A DNA stretch of 64,000 bases from Novosphingobium sp. (GCF_020852455.1 NZ_JADZAT010000028.1:280325-344324); one strand, 5' to 3'. Positions 1 to 8,848 are shown, counted from the stretch's first letter. Notes: generated by a model not told the origin, from the letters alone. Made by a program: numbers and translations.

Positions 1-808
1 GCCCCCAGGCAAAGGCCGACATCGAATTGCGGGTGGTATCATTGCCGCCAACGATCAGCAGGATCAGGTTGCCGATGAATTCTTCCTGGCTCATGTGGTT
101 CATCGCATCGGATTGCAGCATGACCGAGATCAGGTCCTTGCCCGGCTTGGCGATCTTCTGCTGCCACAGTTCGGCAAAGGCGGCGCCCATCTCGAACAGC
201 GCGGCATTGCGGGCAGCGATATCTTCGGGGCGCTTCATCGATTCGACATTGCCGCCCATGTCCGACCAGTAGGTCAGCTTGTGGCGTTCTTCCCAGGGGA
301 AGTCGAACAGCTTGGCGAGCATGCCGGTGGTCAGTTCGATCGAGACCCGATCGACCCAGTTGAACGCCTCGCCAATCGGCAGGCTGTCCAGCACTTCGGC
401 GGTGCGGGCCTGGACCTCGGCCTTCATCGCCGCCACTTCGCTGGGACCAAAGCTGGGTGCGACCGTGCGGCGCTGGGCGGTGTGGTGCGGCGGATCCATC
501 GCGATGAACATCGGCATGCGGATTTCGCCTTCGATCAGTTCATCGACCTTGCCGGGAATCGCGATCCCGCCGTATTCCCAGCTCGACGAAAAGATCTTGG
601 GCAGCGCCTCGATATGGACGATCGGCTTGTAGGTCGAAACCGACCAGTAGGGGCCGAAATCGCTGTCAGGCACGTACTGGATCGGCGCTGCGGCGCGCAA
701 CTGGCGGAACGGTTCCTGCCAGCCTTCGCCTTCATAAAGTTCGGCGCGGCTGACATCGAGCGGCGCGATCGGGCTTGCGGTGCGTTGCAGCGGTGCGGCA
801 GTGGCCAT
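1..808 (-). CDS. Cytochrome P450, CYP153-like alkane hydroxylase (partial, C-terminus off window)
   Basis: Heme monooxygenase of the CYP153 type, which hydroxylates terminal carbons of alkanes or fatty acids using ferredoxin and ferredoxin reductase. About 269 residues are visible from the ATG at 808 to the window edge. Family landmarks are FIAMDPPHH, NWVDRVSIELTT, LFDFPWEERHKLT and the I-helix oxygen-binding stretch GGNDTTRNSM next to the edge. The heme-cysteine region lies outside the window, so integrity cannot be judged. The ORF track omits it because no stop is present. The family call rests on motif recognition. Substrate is unknown, and no ferredoxin partner is visible. Confidence 0.9.
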   Translation of the reverse strand, partial: MATAAPLQRTASPIAPLDVSRAELYEGEGWQEPFRQLRAAAPIQYVPDSDFGPYWSVSTYKPIVHIEALPKIFSSSWEYGGIAIPGKVDELIEGEIRMPMFIAMDPPHHTAQRRTVAPSFGPSEVAAMKAEVQARTAEVLDSLPIGEAFNWVDRVSIELTTGMLAKLFDFPWEERHKLTYWSDMGGNVESMKRPEDIAARNAALFEMGAAFAELWQQKIAKPGKDLISVMLQSDAMNHMSQEEFIGNLILLIVGGNDTTRNSMSAFAWG

Positions 809-947
809 TTCTCTCTCCCGGGTTCCCAAGGGAATCATTTTAGGGTGATTACCCTAATTCCCCGCCCGGCCGAGTCAAGCCGCACATACGAAACCGCCGC
901 CCGGATCGCTCCGGGCGGCGTCTCGCTGTCTCGGGTAGCAGCGGGGA

Positions 948-1358
948 TCAGTCGGCCTTGGCCACCTTCGTGACGCGGCGATAGGGCACGAATTCGCCCA
1001 GGTTGACGAAGCCGGTGGTCATGTGGCTCATCCGGTCAACCGTGTGGACGATGTCGAGGCTGCACAGCTGGCTGCCGCTGGTGCGGGTGACCATGATATC
1101 ATCATCGTCGAGGTCCTCCACGTTACGGGGTACGTTGACCCAGATCGTGTTGCCCCAGCCGTAAACGATCGCGGTGCCATCCAGCACGCGCATGTCGCGG
1201 GTATCGTGCTGCGAAATACAGTGGACCGGCTTGCCGGCCTCACGGCCTTCCAGCAGCTTGGCCAATTGCTGTTCGGGGTTAAGCCTGGGCTTGGCCTGCA
1301 ATGCAGGGCCGCTGAGCAAGGCCGCGGCGGCGACCAGTGCAATGGCGATTGTGCGCAT
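948..1358 (-). CDS. Small exported protein of unknown function
   Basis: A 136-residue protein with a clear Sec signal peptide (MRTIAIALVAAAALLSG, cleavage after ALQA) and a small soluble domain. The domain has a Cys in KPVHCISQHD and another in SQLCSLD that could pair in the periplasm, plus an acidic DLDDDDIM stretch. The ORF track runs upstream to 1667, but that extension is low quality. The ATG at 1358 is preceded by AGGAG at good spacing and starts the signal peptide, so I chose it. It resembles hypothetical secreted proteins common in sphingomonads. I do not recognise a named family. Confidence 0.8.
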   Translation of the reverse strand: MRTIAIALVAAAALLSGPALQAKPRLNPEQQLAKLLEGREAGKPVHCISQHDTRDMRVLDGTAIVYGWGNTIWVNVPRNVEDLDDDDIMVTRTSGSQLCSLDIVHTVDRMSHMTTGFVNLGEFVPYRRVTKVAKAD

Positions 1359-1438
1359 TTTCCGACTCCTTGCCTCCGATTTCCTCAGACTAGCCCGCGA
1401 TCCTGAACCGAGGCTGAAGTAAGCCCCGAACCACCCAA

Positions 1439-2872
1439 TCAGCCCGTTCCCCCAACCGTCAGTCCTTCGATCAGCAGACTGGGCTGGCCGACCCCGGCTG
1501 GCACCGATTGCCCGCCCTTGCCGCAGATCCCGACCCCTTCGTCCAGTTCCAGATCGTTGCCGATCCCCTTGACCCGGGTCAGCACGGTCGGCCCATCGCC
1601 AATCAGGGTGGCACCCTTGATCGGTGCGCCCAGCTTGCCGTTTTCGATCAGGTAGGCTTCGGTGCACGAGAACACGAACTTGCCCGAAACGATATCGACC
1701 TGCCCGCCGCCAAAACTCTTGGCGAAGATCCCGTTCCTGACCCGTGACAGCAGCTCACCCGGATCGTCGTTGCCGGCCTTCATGAAGGTGTTGGTCATCC
1801 GCGGCATCGGCGCATGGGCATAGCTTTCGCGCCGGCCATTGCCGGTGGGAGCCACGCCCATCAGCCGGGCGTTGAGCCGGTCCTGCATATAGCCTTTCAG
1901 GATCCCGTCCTCGATCAGCACGGTTTCGCCGGTGGGCGTGCCTTCATCGTCGATCGACAGCGATCCGCGCCGACCCTGGCCGCCCTGCCCCAGCAGGGTT
2001 CCGTCATCGACCACGGTCACCCCGGGCGCACCGACCCGCTCGCCGATCCGGCCCGAAAAGGCGCTGGCGCCCTTGCGGTTGAAATCGCCTTCCAGCCCGT
2101 GGCCAACCGCTTCGTGCAGCAGCACGCCGGGCCAGCCGGGGCCGACCAGCACGGTCATCTCGCCCGCCGGGGCGGCCACGCTTTCCAGGTTGGTCAAGGC
2201 CTGGGCCAGCGCCCGGTCGATCGCGCGGTTCCAGGTCTGGGGTTCGAACAGATCGTCATAAAGCCGCCGCCCGCCCAGCCCGAAGCTGCCGGTTTCACGC
2301 CGGCCGTTGCTTTCCGCAACGATCGAGACGTTGAGCCGCACCAGCGGGCGGATGTCGCTTGCAGTAAAGCCATCGGCGCGCAGGATCTCGATCACCGACC
2401 AGCTGGCGGCAAGGCTGGCCGAAACCTGCACCACGCGCGGATCGCGCGCCCGCGCGGCGGCATCGATGGTTTCCAGCAGCCGGACCTTTTCGGCAAAGCC
2501 CAGCGTATCGAGCGGCGACTGATCGGTATAGAGGTGGCGGTTGTTGGCGCGCGGCGGCGGGGTGGGCTGGCCTTGGGCCGGATCGAGCAGGCGCAGCGTT
2601 TCGCCGGCACGGCGGATCGCGCTTTCGCTGATCTCGTTGGCATGGGCAAAGCCGGTCATCTCGCCCGAAACCCCGCGCAGCCCGAACCCGGCATCGCGCG
2701 AATAGTCGGCGGTCTTCAGCCGGCCATCATCGAACAGGAAGCTTTCGCTGGCAATGAATTGCAGGAACAGTTCGCCATCGTCACACGCGCTCAGCGCTTC
2801 AGCGGTCAGTGCCTGGGCGCGCGCGGGATCAAGCTGGGCAAACAGCAGGGCATGGGGATCGGGAACGGTCAT
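1439..2872 (-). CDS. tldD: Metalloprotease TldD
   Basis: TldD/PmbA family zinc metalloprotease of 477 residues, the usual length. With PmbA (TldE) it forms a cytoplasmic protease that degrades unfolded peptides and matures modified peptides such as microcins. The active-site motif HEAVGHGLEGD (HExxxH) is intact near residue 256, and the conserved C-terminal region GKGGQSVPAGVGQPSLLI is present. The ATG at 2872 gives a full N-terminus. No pmbA lies beside it, which is common because the partner is often encoded elsewhere. Identification is strong. Confidence 0.95.
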   Translation of the reverse strand: MTVPDPHALLFAQLDPARAQALTAEALSACDDGELFLQFIASESFLFDDGRLKTADYSRDAGFGLRGVSGEMTGFAHANEISESAIRRAGETLRLLDPAQGQPTPPPRANNRHLYTDQSPLDTLGFAEKVRLLETIDAAARARDPRVVQVSASLAASWSVIEILRADGFTASDIRPLVRLNVSIVAESNGRRETGSFGLGGRRLYDDLFEPQTWNRAIDRALAQALTNLESVAAPAGEMTVLVGPGWPGVLLHEAVGHGLEGDFNRKGASAFSGRIGERVGAPGVTVVDDGTLLGQGGQGRRGSLSIDDEGTPTGETVLIEDGILKGYMQDRLNARLMGVAPTGNGRRESYAHAPMPRMTNTFMKAGNDDPGELLSRVRNGIFAKSFGGGQVDIVSGKFVFSCTEAYLIENGKLGAPIKGATLIGDGPTVLTRVKGIGNDLELDEGVGICGKGGQSVPAGVGQPSLLIEGLTVGGTG

Positions 2873-2917
2873 GCCCCCGATATAAGGGCTCTCACGCGCT
2901 TGACCAGCTTGCAGTGG

Positions 2918-3127
2918 TCAGGCGGCGGCCTGATCCGCCGGTCCGCCCTTCAGCACGAAACGCTTGTCGCAATAGCCGCATTCGGCAAAGCCGCGCTCGT
3001 CCACTTCCAGCCAGACGCGCGGATGGCCCAGCGCGGCGCCGCCGGGAATACCGGCCGAACCGTCGCAGGAAACGCGGGTGGTGGTGACGATCTGGGTTTC
3101 GGGCGTGGTGGTCATGACAGGCGCCAT
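2918..3127 (-). CDS. CHCC-type zinc-finger domain protein
   Basis: A 69-residue protein with the zinc-finger CHCC pattern (Cys in RVSCDG, His in LGHPRV, then CGYC). This pattern is related to the C-terminal domain of the complex I accessory subunit NDUFS6 and is widespread in alphaproteobacteria as a stand-alone protein. A second ATG at 3115 (MTTTPETQ) is an equally possible start, since neither has a clear Shine-Dalgarno sequence. It follows tldD on the opposite end of a short gap and may be a separate transcript. Confidence 0.85.
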   Translation of the reverse strand: MAPVMTTTPETQIVTTTRVSCDGSAGIPGGAALGHPRVWLEVDERGFAECGYCDKRFVLKGGPADQAAA

Positions 3128-3154
3128 TAGCAGCGCCGCGCGGGCTTTTCCAGC

Positions 3155-3730
3155 CTACTGGTACTGCAATGTTATCGCAAAGTTGCCGGTATAGCTGCCT
3201 GGTGCCTGATTGGCCTTAACCCGCAGAGTTGCTCCGACCGGGAACAGGAACATGCCCGTCGATGATGCAATTCGGAAAGTTGTCGGTGCCGTCGTCAACT
3301 GGGCGGTTGGCGTGCTACCGATGATGAATGTGTTCACCGTCATGTTTGCGCCCCCACCAACGCGATTCAATGTCACTGAGTTGCTGCCAAGCCGTATGTT
3401 GACCGCCTGATTGCGGCTACCCATGCCAGCAAAGCGGGCTGGCTGGGGCGTAGCGCCTGAGGCAAGGATCACCCCGCCGGTCTTTGTTCTGGCGCCGCTT
3501 GGCGCGATCACGACGGTCCCTGCTGCACCGCTCGGAACAATGCTGCCGAACACCAGATCGTCAACTTTGAAAAAGCTGAGTGGCGTCACCACGACGGCTT
3601 CGGCCTGCACTGCCGTTCCAACAGTTTGAGCAGCCGACGGCCAAGCGAGCACGCAGCAAACCAACCCCGTCGAAACCGCCAGCCTTCGACAGATCAGATT
3701 CCCGATCTTGATTTGGAACGGCAACTGCAT
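3155..3730 (-). CDS. DUF4402 domain secreted protein (copy 1)
   Basis: A 191-residue exported protein with a signal peptide ending near SAAQT and one DUF4402 domain. Landmarks are AEAVVVTPLSFFKVDDLVFG, a central ARFAGMG, and the C-terminal SYTGNFAITLQYQ that ends the domain. The domain is a predicted all-beta fold found in surface or fimbria-like proteins; its function is not established. The ATG at 3730 is preferred over a TTG two codons upstream. A paralogue lies immediately upstream (3859-4437), so the pair is a tandem duplication. Confidence 0.87.
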   Translation of the reverse strand: MQLPFQIKIGNLICRRLAVSTGLVCCVLAWPSAAQTVGTAVQAEAVVVTPLSFFKVDDLVFGSIVPSGAAGTVVIAPSGARTKTGGVILASGATPQPARFAGMGSRNQAVNIRLGSNSVTLNRVGGGANMTVNTFIIGSTPTAQLTTAPTTFRIASSTGMFLFPVGATLRVKANQAPGSYTGNFAITLQYQ

Positions 3731-3858
3731 TGCCAAAGGTCTAGTTAAAGAGCGTGTCAGTTAGCCAAACTATTAAGGTTAACAGACCATTTGCCATTTG
3801 CTTAGCCTGAATGTCAGCATCACTGCTGCAAACAAGCATCAAGGCATCTGCTTCGGTC

Positions 3859-4437
3859 CTACTGGTATTGGACTGTAACCGGAAAAGTTCCGTTGTAGAC
3901 CCCCGGAGCCTGATTTGCTCCGACGTTCAAACGCCCCGCGACGCGAAACATAAACATTCCCGTCGGTGAATCGATCCGGTAACGACGATTGCCATTACCC
4001 AGTCCATTTCCATTCCCGCCAATGAAAGTGAGATCGGGTGCTGTTCCCAGCGTGATGTTGTTTATCAGCATGGTTGCGCCGCCGGGTCCGGTAACGGTTA
4101 TCGAATTTGGCACTTGGAATCGCACCGTCATGCGACGTGCGCCCATTCCGGCAAATTGGGCGTATTGGCAGGTCCCGGCATGAACGATTGCGCCGGTGAC
4201 GGTGCAAGCACCCGTATTGACGTCCATTGTGACCGTACCGGGAGTAGGCCGGGCGACGATCTGGCCAAAATTCAGATCATCGACCCTGACCAGCGACAAC
4301 GGCGACACGACGACCGCCTCTGCGCTGGCTTGCACCACATTCTGGGCCTGCGCAGGCGCCGCCAGCAGCGTGCCAAGGGCAAGCGCCAGCAACGCGCAGA
4401 AAGCGCGAATCGCGTGCCCGAACCGGCCGCGTTGCAT
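3859..4437 (-). CDS. DUF4402 domain secreted protein (copy 2)
   Basis: The paralogue of the gene at 3155, with matching order of AEAVVVSPLSLVRVDDLNFG, QFAGMGARRM and a terminal GVYNGTFPVTVQYQ. A signal peptide (LLALALGTLLAAPAQAQ) precedes the domain. Two extra cysteines (GACTVT and GTCQY) are absent from copy 1 and could form a disulfide, and a Gly/Asn-rich GGNGNGLGNGN insertion is present. The ATG at 4437 follows a G-rich stretch. The ORF track's earlier start at 4488 adds a poor leader. Confidence 0.85.
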   Translation of the reverse strand: MQRGRFGHAIRAFCALLALALGTLLAAPAQAQNVVQASAEAVVVSPLSLVRVDDLNFGQIVARPTPGTVTMDVNTGACTVTGAIVHAGTCQYAQFAGMGARRMTVRFQVPNSITVTGPGGATMLINNITLGTAPDLTFIGGNGNGLGNGNRRYRIDSPTGMFMFRVAGRLNVGANQAPGVYNGTFPVTVQYQ

Positions 4438-4584
4438 GGTAACCCCCCAATGCATACCGTGCAGACTAGGACCGCGGGCTGAAAGCACCCTGCACGGGTA
4501 TGGTTAACGGCGCGGTAGGATTTGACGGCAAAATCGCGCATTCCGGGGCTTTGCGCAGCCCGCTTCTATCGCTAAGCCAGAGGC

Positions 4585-5526
4585 ATGGAAACGCCCGCAG
4601 CCATCTCGATCCGGAACCTCGTCAAGCGCTATGCCCCGGCCGGCAACGCGCCCGCCAAACTGGCGCTCAACGATGTCAGTTTCGATGTCCCGCAAGGGCA
4701 GATTTTCGGCCTGCTGGGACCCAACGGGGCGGGCAAGTCAACGCTGATCAACATCCTGGCCGGACTGGTGATGAAAAGCAGCGGAACCGCGGAAATCTGG
4801 GGTTTCGACATCGACAAGGACGTCCGCAACGCCAAGCGTTCGATCGGGATCGTCCCGCAGGAAGTGGTGTTCGATCCGTTCTTCACGCCGTTCGAAGTGC
4901 TGGAAAACCAGGCCGGGCTTTATGGTGTCCCCAAGGCTGCGCGGCGCAGCCTGGAACTGCTGGGCCAGGTCCACCTGGCCGACAAGGCCAACGCCTATGC
5001 CCGGACGCTGTCAGGGGGCATGAAGCGGCGGCTGCTGATCGCCAAGGCGCTGGTGCACACCCCGCCGGTAATCGTGCTGGACGAGCCGACCGCCGGGGTT
5101 GACGTCGAACTGCGGCGGCAACTGTGGGAACTGGTCAGCGAACTCAACGCCGGGGGCGTCACCGTGGTGCTGACCACGCACTACCTTGAAGAAGCCGAAC
5201 AGCTGTGTGACCAGATCGCGATCATCAACCACGGCCAGCTGATCGCCAACAAGCCAACCCGTGAGCTGGTGGGCATGGCCCGTGAAAAGGTGGTGGTGCT
5301 TTCGCTGGACGGTGAAGTGGCCAGGCTGCCCAGCCATGCCGCCTTCCTCAAATGCGAAAAGACCGGCGAACGCACGATCGAGATCACCTATGACAAGGAC
5401 CGTACCAATGCCGGCGAAGTGCTGGCGCTGGTCCAGGGCCAGGGCCTGGGGATCATCGACGTTACCACCCGCGAGGCTGATCTTGAGGATGTCTTCGTCC
5501 ACCTGACGAGCCAGGCTGCGGCCTAG
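4585..5526 (+). CDS. ABC-2 type transporter ATP-binding protein
   Basis: A 313-residue ABC ATPase. Walker A is GPNGAGKST, the signature is LSGGMKRRL, Walker B is VIVLDEPTAGVD, and the switch His is in LTTHYLEEAEQLC. The length and the C-terminal extension (about residues 235-313) fit the drug/polysaccharide ABC-2 exporter family such as CcmA/NodI-like subunits. Such ATPases normally sit beside an ABC-2 permease gene. Here the next gene is a REP-bounded DUF559 gene and then nadB, so the permease is missing from this neighbourhood. Confidence 0.9.
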   Translation: METPAAISIRNLVKRYAPAGNAPAKLALNDVSFDVPQGQIFGLLGPNGAGKSTLINILAGLVMKSSGTAEIWGFDIDKDVRNAKRSIGIVPQEVVFDPFFTPFEVLENQAGLYGVPKAARRSLELLGQVHLADKANAYARTLSGGMKRRLLIAKALVHTPPVIVLDEPTAGVDVELRRQLWELVSELNAGGVTVVLTTHYLEEAEQLCDQIAIINHGQLIANKPTRELVGMAREKVVVLSLDGEVARLPSHAAFLKCEKTGERTIEITYDKDRTNAGEVLALVQGQGLGIIDVTTREADLEDVFVHLTSQAAA

Positions 5527-5555
5527 TTTGCGTTTGCTGACTGACCCACCCCTAA

Positions 5556-5577
5556 CCCCTCCCGCAAGCGGGAGGGG
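5556..5577. repeat. REP-like palindrome, copy 1
   Basis: A perfect inverted repeat with 10-bp arms CCCCTCCCGC around AA. The flank CTGACCCACCCCTAA places it in the same orientation as copy 3. Copy 2, about 85 bp downstream, is inverted, so copies 1 and 2 can pair as one long hairpin. Confidence 0.85.
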
Positions 5578-5640
5578 GATTGCCTCGCGCCTGCTTCGCC
5601 GGTTCCGCCTTTGGAATGGCGTTGCTCCGCCTCTTCTTCC

Positions 5641-5662
5641 CCCCTCCCGCTTGCGGGAGGGG
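5641..5662. repeat. REP-like palindrome, copy 2 (inverted)
   Basis: The same 10-bp arms with TT at the centre. The flanking GGTGGGTCAGTGAG is the reverse complement of the flank of copy 1, so the two copies form an inverted pair just upstream of, or inside, the start of the DUF559 gene. Confidence 0.85.
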
Positions 5663-5676
5663 GCGGGGGTGGGTCA

Positions 5677-6072
5677 GTGAGAGGCCAAGGCAAGTTCCGC
5701 GATCGCGACACCATCCGTGCCCGCGAACTGCGCAACGCCGCCACACCTGCGGAACGCTTGCTTTGGCAATATCTCGCTCGGTCACAGCTTGGTGTGAAAT
5801 TCAGTCGCCAAATGCCGGTTGGACCGTTCTTTGCCGACTTCCTGTGCCGGGAGCGCCTCTTGGTAATCGAACTCGATGGCCATTCGCACGACATCAATCC
5901 GGGGCGCGATGTCTTTCGTGATCGCTATCTTACCGAACAGGGATATCACGTCTGTCACTTCACAAATGCCGATGTACTCGGCAATGTCGAAGGCGTGGTT
6001 ACTGCGATCAAGCAAAAGCTGGCCGAATGGCCCACCCCCAACCCCTCCCGCAAGCGGGAGGGGGGTCAATGA
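5677..6072 (+). CDS. DUF559 domain endonuclease-like protein
   Basis: A 131-residue protein of the DUF559 family, related to the very-short-patch-repair/PD-(D/E)XK nuclease fold. Typical motifs are ARELRNAATPAERLLWQYL, FSRQMPVGPFFADFLC and LVIELDGHSH, with FRDRYLTEQGYHVCHFTNADVL toward the end. The GTG at 5677 is my preferred start. The ATG at 5611 would translate a REP palindrome into the N-terminus. The C-terminus (NPSRKREGG) is itself translated from REP copy 3, so the reading frame has grown into the repeat. It overlaps nadB by 4 bp (ATGA). Cellular role is unknown. Confidence 0.8.
   Translation: MRGQGKFRDRDTIRARELRNAATPAERLLWQYLARSQLGVKFSRQMPVGPFFADFLCRERLLVIELDGHSHDINPGRDVFRDRYLTEQGYHVCHFTNADVLGNVEGVVTAIKQKLAEWPTPNPSRKREGGQ
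6042..6063. repeat. REP-like palindrome, copy 3, overlapping nadB ribosome binding site
   Basis: The same palindrome as copies 1 and 2, in the orientation of copy 1. It encodes the C-terminus of the DUF559 protein, and its right arm supplies the GGGAGG that acts as the nadB Shine-Dalgarno sequence about 7 bases before the ATG at 6069. Confidence 0.85.
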
Positions 6073-7643
6073 ACGCCGACGTCATCGTGGTCGGATCGGG
6101 CGCGGCGGGGCTGACCGCGGCGCTGGCGCTGGCAGATCGGCTCAAGGTGCTGGTGCTGGCCAAGGGTGAGCTGACCGGCGGGTCGACCGCCTGGGCCCAG
6201 GGCGGGATCGCCGCGGTGCTTGATGCCGGGGACACGTTCGAAAACCACATCCGCGATACCATGGTCGCCGGGGGCGGGCTCAACCGGCTGGAGACGGTCG
6301 AATTCGTGATCGAACGCGCGCCGCATGCGATCGACCGGCTGGTCGAGCTGGGCGTGCCGTTCAACACCGAAGACGAGCATCTGCACCTGACCCGCGAGGG
6401 CGGGCATTCGCACCGCCGGATCGTCCACGTGGCCGATGCAACCGGCTGGGCGGTGCAATCGGCGCTGCTCAAGGCTGCGCAGGATCATCCCAACATCACG
6501 CTGCTGCCGCACCAGGCCTGTATCGACCTGATCACCGGCCGGCATGAGGAACGCTATTCGGGCTCGGGCCGGGTCTGGGGGGTCTATGCCCTCAATGAGG
6601 CCAGCGGCAAGGTCGAGGCGCATACCGCGCGGGCAACCGTGCTGGCGACCGGCGGGGCGGGCCGGGTTTACCAGTTCAGCACCGCGCCGCGCGGGGCGAC
6701 CGGTGACGGCATCGCGATGGCCTGGCGCGCCGGGGCACGGGTCGGCAACATGGAAATGATGCAGTTCCACCCGACCTGCCTCTACAACCTCGACGTCAAG
6801 AACTTCCTGATCACCGAGGCGGTGCGCGGCGAAGGCGGGCGGCTCTACAATCCCAGGACCGGGCACCGCTACATGCCCGATTACGACGAGCGCGCGGAAC
6901 TCGCCCCGCGCGACGTGGTGGCCCGCGCCAACGATGCCGAGATCAAGCGCGACGGGCTCGACTTCGTGCACCTCGATATCAGCCACCAGCCGCCGGAGTT
7001 CGTGCGCGAGCATTTCCCCAACATCTATGAAAAGCTGATCGGGCTGGGGATCGACATGACCAAGGGGCCGATTCCCGTCGTCCCGGCACAGCATTACACC
7101 TGCGGCGGGATTGTGATCGACCTCAATGGCCGCACCGACCTGCCCGGGCTCTATGCCGCGGGCGAATGCACCGAAAGCGGGCTGCATGGCGCCAATCGCC
7201 TGGCCTCCAACAGCCTGCTTGAATGCTTCGTTTTCGGTGAAGCGGCGGCCAGCGACATCCTGGCGCGCTGGGACAGTTTCGACGCCCCGCCTCCGGTCCG
7301 CGCCTGGGACGAAAGCCGCGTCACCGACAGCGACGAGGAAGTCGTCATCAAGCAGAACTGGACCGAGATCCGCCGCTTCATGTGGAACTATGTCGGGATC
7401 GTGCGCACCACCAAGCGGCTCGAGCGCGCCAAGCACCGGATCCAGATGCTGCAGGGCGAGATCGAGGAATACTATGCCCACTTCCGCGTCTCGACCGACC
7501 TGATCGAACTGCGCAACCTGCTGCAGTGCGCCGAACTGATCGTCCGCTCTGCGCTGGCCCGGCATGAAAGCCGCGGGCTGCACTATACGCTGGACTATCC
7601 CGAGACGCTGAAGGTGGCGAAGGATACGGTGCTGGTGCCCTAG
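6069..7643 (+). CDS. nadB: L-aspartate oxidase
   Basis: FAD enzyme that oxidises L-aspartate to iminoaspartate, the first step of de novo NAD synthesis; NadA then makes quinolinate. It has 524 residues from the ATG at 6069. The N-terminal dinucleotide motif is VGSGAAGLTAALAL, the fumarate-reductase/NadB family flavin region is GSTAWAQGGIAAV, and HGANRLASNSLLE follows near residue 375. The C-terminal helical domain is complete. The ORF track's start at 6027 adds repeat-derived residues (MAHPQPLPQAGGG) and is rejected. nadA and nadC are not in the window. Confidence 0.95.
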   Translation: MNADVIVVGSGAAGLTAALALADRLKVLVLAKGELTGGSTAWAQGGIAAVLDAGDTFENHIRDTMVAGGGLNRLETVEFVIERAPHAIDRLVELGVPFNTEDEHLHLTREGGHSHRRIVHVADATGWAVQSALLKAAQDHPNITLLPHQACIDLITGRHEERYSGSGRVWGVYALNEASGKVEAHTARATVLATGGAGRVYQFSTAPRGATGDGIAMAWRAGARVGNMEMMQFHPTCLYNLDVKNFLITEAVRGEGGRLYNPRTGHRYMPDYDERAELAPRDVVARANDAEIKRDGLDFVHLDISHQPPEFVREHFPNIYEKLIGLGIDMTKGPIPVVPAQHYTCGGIVIDLNGRTDLPGLYAAGECTESGLHGANRLASNSLLECFVFGEAAASDILARWDSFDAPPPVRAWDESRVTDSDEEVVIKQNWTEIRRFMWNYVGIVRTTKRLERAKHRIQMLQGEIEEYYAHFRVSTDLIELRNLLQCAELIVRSALARHESRGLHYTLDYPETLKVAKDTVLVP

Positions 7644-7774
7644 TTGCGCCAAATGCAACAGCCAGTGCAGCCTATCCGTTTGACTCTCCATGGTCCCAGC
7701 GGGACAATCCGGTCAACCAAACAGGAACTTTCGCCTGCTATGACCGGGCGGAATCGCATGAGGAGCCTGACACG

Positions 7775-8848
7775 ATGACTGCCCCGCGTACCCCCCGCCC
7801 CCGCAAGGCCGCCCTGCCCCAGGTGGTTGAGGAAGGCCTGGCTGCTGAGCGCGCCGAAGCCGCCCTCGAAGCCGAAGAGGCCGCGCTCAAGGAAATCGCC
7901 GGAACCAGCGGCGCCGACGGGGTCGAAGCAATCATCGCCGGCGCCTCGCCCGACGATGCCGCGCGGATGCGCGATTACCTGGGGCTGCCCAAGCCGGGCG
8001 GCAAGCCGCGCAAGACCAGTGACGAACTGGCCGACGACTGGCGCAGGGGCGGCTATCCCTACAAGTTCAAGATGCTGCGCAAGGATTACGAGCGCGAGAA
8101 GTTCATCCTCCAGACCGAATTGCTCAAGCTGCAGCAATGGGCCAAGGAAACCGGCCAGCGGGTGGTGATCCTGTTCGAAGGCCGCGATGCCGCCGGCAAG
8201 GGCGGCACAATCAAGCGGATGATGGAACACCTCAACCCGCGCGGCGCGCGCGTGGTCGCGCTGGAAAAGCCCAGCGAGGTTGAACGCGGCCAGTGGTACT
8301 TCCAGCGCTATGTCGAGCATCTGCCGACCAAGGGCGAAATCGTGCTGTTCGACCGTTCGTGGTACAACCGCTCCGGGGTTGAACGGGTGATGGGCTTCTG
8401 CACCGACGAGGAATACAAGGAATTCCTGCGCCAGGCGCCGGAGTTCGAACGCAATCTGGTGCGCAGCGGCATCCACCTGATCAAGTTCTGGTTCTCGGTC
8501 AGCCAGGCCGAGCAGCGCCGCCGGTTCAAGGAACGCAAGGTCCACCCGCTCAAGCAATGGAAGCTTTCGCCGGTCGATCTCGCCAGCCTCGACAAGTGGG
8601 ACGACTACACCCGCGCCAAGGAAGCGATGTTCTTCGCGACCGACACCGCCGACAGCCCCTGGACGGTGGTCAAGAGCGACGACAAGAAGCGCGCCCGGCT
8701 CAACGCCATGCGCTATGTCCTCCACTCGCTGCCCTACAAGGACAAGGACGTGAAGCGGATCGGCATGGTCGATGACCTGATCGTGGGCCGCGCCAACGTG
8801 ATCCACGAACGCGGCGAATACGGCTGGACTGGCGGCAAGGACGATTGA
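7775..8848 (+). CDS. ppk2: Polyphosphate kinase 2 family protein
   Basis: PPK2-type kinase of 357 residues that moves phosphate between polyphosphate and nucleotides. The N-terminal ~90 residues are Ala/Glu-rich. The catalytic core then has Walker A EGRDAAGKGGT, the lid region EKPSEVERGQWYFQRY and Walker B LFDRSWYNRSGVERVMGF. AGGAG lies 11 bases before the ATG. The single-domain length suggests a class I enzyme working mainly on nucleoside diphosphates, but the class cannot be fixed by eye. It stands alone between nadB and an alpha/beta hydrolase. Confidence 0.93.
   Translation: MTAPRTPRPRKAALPQVVEEGLAAERAEAALEAEEAALKEIAGTSGADGVEAIIAGASPDDAARMRDYLGLPKPGGKPRKTSDELADDWRRGGYPYKFKMLRKDYEREKFILQTELLKLQQWAKETGQRVVILFEGRDAAGKGGTIKRMMEHLNPRGARVVALEKPSEVERGQWYFQRYVEHLPTKGEIVLFDRSWYNRSGVERVMGFCTDEEYKEFLRQAPEFERNLVRSGIHLIKFWFSVSQAEQRRRFKERKVHPLKQWKLSPVDLASLDKWDDYTRAKEAMFFATDTADSPWTVVKSDDKKRARLNAMRYVLHSLPYKDKDVKRIGMVDDLIVGRANVIHERGEYGWTGGKDD

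Noticed and set aside
948-1667. Long version of the small exported protein gene
   Set aside because: The extension runs into the tldD 3' region and lacks a ribosome site; the signal peptide starts at 1358.
6066-7691. 541-residue minus-strand ORF opposite nadB
   Set aside because: Shadow of a well-conserved gene with intact motifs.
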